A DNA stretch of 64,000 nucleotides from NCBI RefSeq assembly GCF_051014685.1, contig NW_027478892.1, positions 334,097 through 398,096 on the forward strand, written 5' to 3'. The notes beneath the pieces were generated by a model, which did not search any database, was not told the DNA's origin, and saw nothing but the letters and a program-made list of their open reading frames with translations. Positions 63,301 to 64,000 of the stretch are shown here, piece after piece. Source of the DNA: Ptiloglossa arizonensis (lineage: Eukaryota > Arthropoda > Insecta > Hymenoptera > Colletidae). Numbering within the stretch: position 1 is the first letter of the stretch; every line of letters begins with the position of its first letter. The position numbers were made by a program, and so were the translations under genes.

Positions 63301-64000
63301 TTCTACTTTCAAACGCAACAGAAATTTTGCGGATTGGTCAATCCGTTCGCGAGATGTGGCAGTTTGGAGGTAAGAACCACTTGAGAAACTCAAAATTTTC
63401 GCAGTTCTGATGCTCGAAACGAATAACTAGAACGGCCTAGGGGAAAAGTGCCAAACCGTTGTAATTGGGCGAGTTTCTACTTTCAGATGCAACAGAAATC
63501 ATGCGGATTGGTCAATCCGTTCGCGAGATATGGCAGTTTGGAGGTAAGAAACGCTTTAGAAACTCAAAATTTTCGCAGTTTTATGCTCGAAACGAATAAC
63601 TAGAACGGCCCAGGGGAAAAGTACGCACACCGTTGTAATCGGGCGAGTTTCTACTTTCAAACGCAATAGAAATCTTGCGGATTGGTCAATCCGTTCGCGA
63701 GATATGGCAGTTTGGAGGTAAGAAACGCTTGAGAAACTCAAAATTTTCGCAGTTCTGATGCTCGAAACGAATAACTAGAACGGCCCAGGGGAAAAGTGCG
63801 CATACCGTTGTAATTGGGCGAGTTTCTACTTTCAGATGCAACAGAAATCATGCGGATTGGTCAATCCGTTCGCGAGATATGGCAGTTTGGAGGTAAGAAA
63901 CGCTTTAGAAACTCAAAATTTTCGCAGTTTTATGCTCGAAACGAATAACTAGAACGGCCCAGGGGAAAAGTACGCACACCGTTGTAATCGGGCGAGTTTC
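57358..64000 (+). repeat. 7,507-bp higher-order repeat, copy 2 (cut by window end)
   Basis: About 6,643 bp of the second copy lie in the window, and it is still matching copy 1 at the last base (64,000 corresponds to 56,493). The join lies between 57,358 and about 57,470. Up to that point the sequence also matches 6,984 bp upstream, three monomers less than the HOR offset. Differences noticed against copy 1: GGATGTAAG near 59,003, AGAAACAAC near 59,822 and GGGAAAG near 59,980. Confidence 0.9.

Larger units (their letters stand above)
1..64000 (+). repeat. 175-bp satellite array, about 366 head-to-tail monomers
   Basis: The same unit recurs without interruption from the first to the last base, always in the same orientation. 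Using GGATTGGTCAATCC as an arbitrary monomer start, successive starts lie 175 bp apart (for example 23, 198, 373, 548, 723, 898). Landmarks in order within a monomer are: the GGATTG..CAATCC dyad, TTCGCGAGATATGGC, CAGTTTGGAGG or CCGTTTGGATG, AACGCTTGAGAAACTC, AAAATTTT, CGCAGTTCTGATGCTCG, AAACGAATAACTAGAACGG, the variable CCTAGGGG/CCCAGGGG/TCTAGGGG block, a variable CGCATACCGTTGTAATCGG block, and GAGTTTCTACTTTC followed by GCAACAGAAATTTTGC. My hand count for one consensus monomer is 78 G+C in 175 (44.6%) and 13 CpG. Monomers differ at a limited set of shared positions. Size, copy number and HOR structure fit a centromeric or pericentromeric satellite of a eukaryote. The family is not recognised. 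No unique sequence is present, so no stretch holds a gene. Confidence 0.98.
47031..64000 (+). repeat. Right array domain with recurrent 174-bp monomers
   Basis: From about 47.0 kb to the end the monomer set changes. The left-domain CTACACAT type does not occur. New recurrent types appear: GAAAAATGCGCATGCCG; GTGCCAAACCGTTGTAATTG, which is one base shorter than the GTGCGCAAACC form; CAGTTTTATGCTCG, one base shorter than CAGTTCTGATGCTCG; AAACGCAATAGAAATCTTGC; GAGATGTGGCAG; CCGATCGCGAG; GGAGGCAAGAAACGC; and CGAAACGAGTGAC. The two shortened types make 174-bp monomers, so block lengths are 1-18 bp below multiples of 175 (699, 873, 1,048, 1,397, 7,507). Types follow a fixed order, described under the 7,507-bp repeat. 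Confidence 0.92.

Noticed and set aside
2128..63741. Many minus-strand open frames of 61-117 codons with nearly identical translations
   Set aside because: They recur at multiples of the satellite period (175, or 174 in the right domain), overlap the monomer boundary the same way each time, and end because 175 is not divisible by 3. Their variants track monomer types, not codon constraint. No domain or start signal is recognisable.
1..64000. CRISPR array
   Set aside because: There are regularly spaced repeats, but no short repeat with unrelated spacers: the whole 175-bp unit is repeated, including the parts that would be spacers.
1..64000. Ribosomal or tRNA gene cluster
   Set aside because: No tRNA box A/box B pair or GGTTCGAATCC-like core, and no recognisable rRNA segments occur in the monomer.
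1..64000. Assignment to a named satellite family or species
   Set aside because: The monomer size and style suggest a plant centromeric satellite, but I do not recognise the sequence and cannot search a database here.

Overview
The whole 64 kb window is one uninterrupted, head-to-tail tandem satellite array with a basic monomer of 175 bp, about 366 monomers in all. I find no protein-coding gene, RNA gene, transposon, CRISPR array or unique-sequence island. Every monomer points the same way. The short open frames on both strands (61-117 codons) are by-products of the repeat. They recur with the array period, and 175 is not a multiple of 3, so the frame rotates at every monomer and no frame stays open. 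A monomer of 150-180 bp, hundreds of copies, layered higher-order repeats (HORs) and no interspersed elements are what one expects of a eukaryotic centromeric or pericentromeric satellite. A flowering plant is my best guess from monomer size and style, but I do not recognise the satellite family and cannot name a species.

Layout. (1) 1-1.25 kb: same monomers, but with three single-base deletions at homopolymers. (2) 1.25-44.3 kb, the left domain: monomer starts stay in exact 175-bp register for 246 consecutive monomers with no net insertion or deletion. It is built from overlapping duplications of whole numbers of monomers: a 14/15-monomer repeat (0.4-5.0 kb), a 10-monomer duplication (7.8-11.3 kb) carried inside a 7,875-bp (45-monomer) repeat (5.9-21.2 kb), a 5,600-bp (32-monomer) tandem duplication (20.2-31.4 kb), then a nested series of 700, 2,450 and 2,975 bp (34.0-42.4 kb). 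(3) 44.3-47.0 kb: a transition zone where the register breaks (a 173-bp monomer at 44,296-44,468) and left- and right-type monomers are mixed. (4) 47.0-64.0 kb, the right domain: a different monomer set, including two recurrent 174-bp types and lacking one left-domain type altogether, arranged in a 7,507-bp (43-monomer) repeat present as one full copy and one copy cut by the window end.

How it fits together. The breakpoints I could map fall at different points of the monomer, yet each junction monomer stays full length. That is the expected signature of repeated in-register unequal recombination between misaligned arrays, not of site-specific insertion. Which duplication contains the junction of another gives a relative order of events. 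Apart from the duplication history, the recurring sequence features are a short dyad (CGGATTG/CAATCCG) in most monomers that becomes a perfect 14-bp palindrome in one variant, two A/T tracts 105 bp apart, and an unusually high CpG content. Subject to confirmation of the assembly, the most interesting content is the sharp change of array type near 44.3-47.0 kb and the very recent 5.6 kb and 7.5 kb duplications. I found no evidence of an undescribed gene system here.
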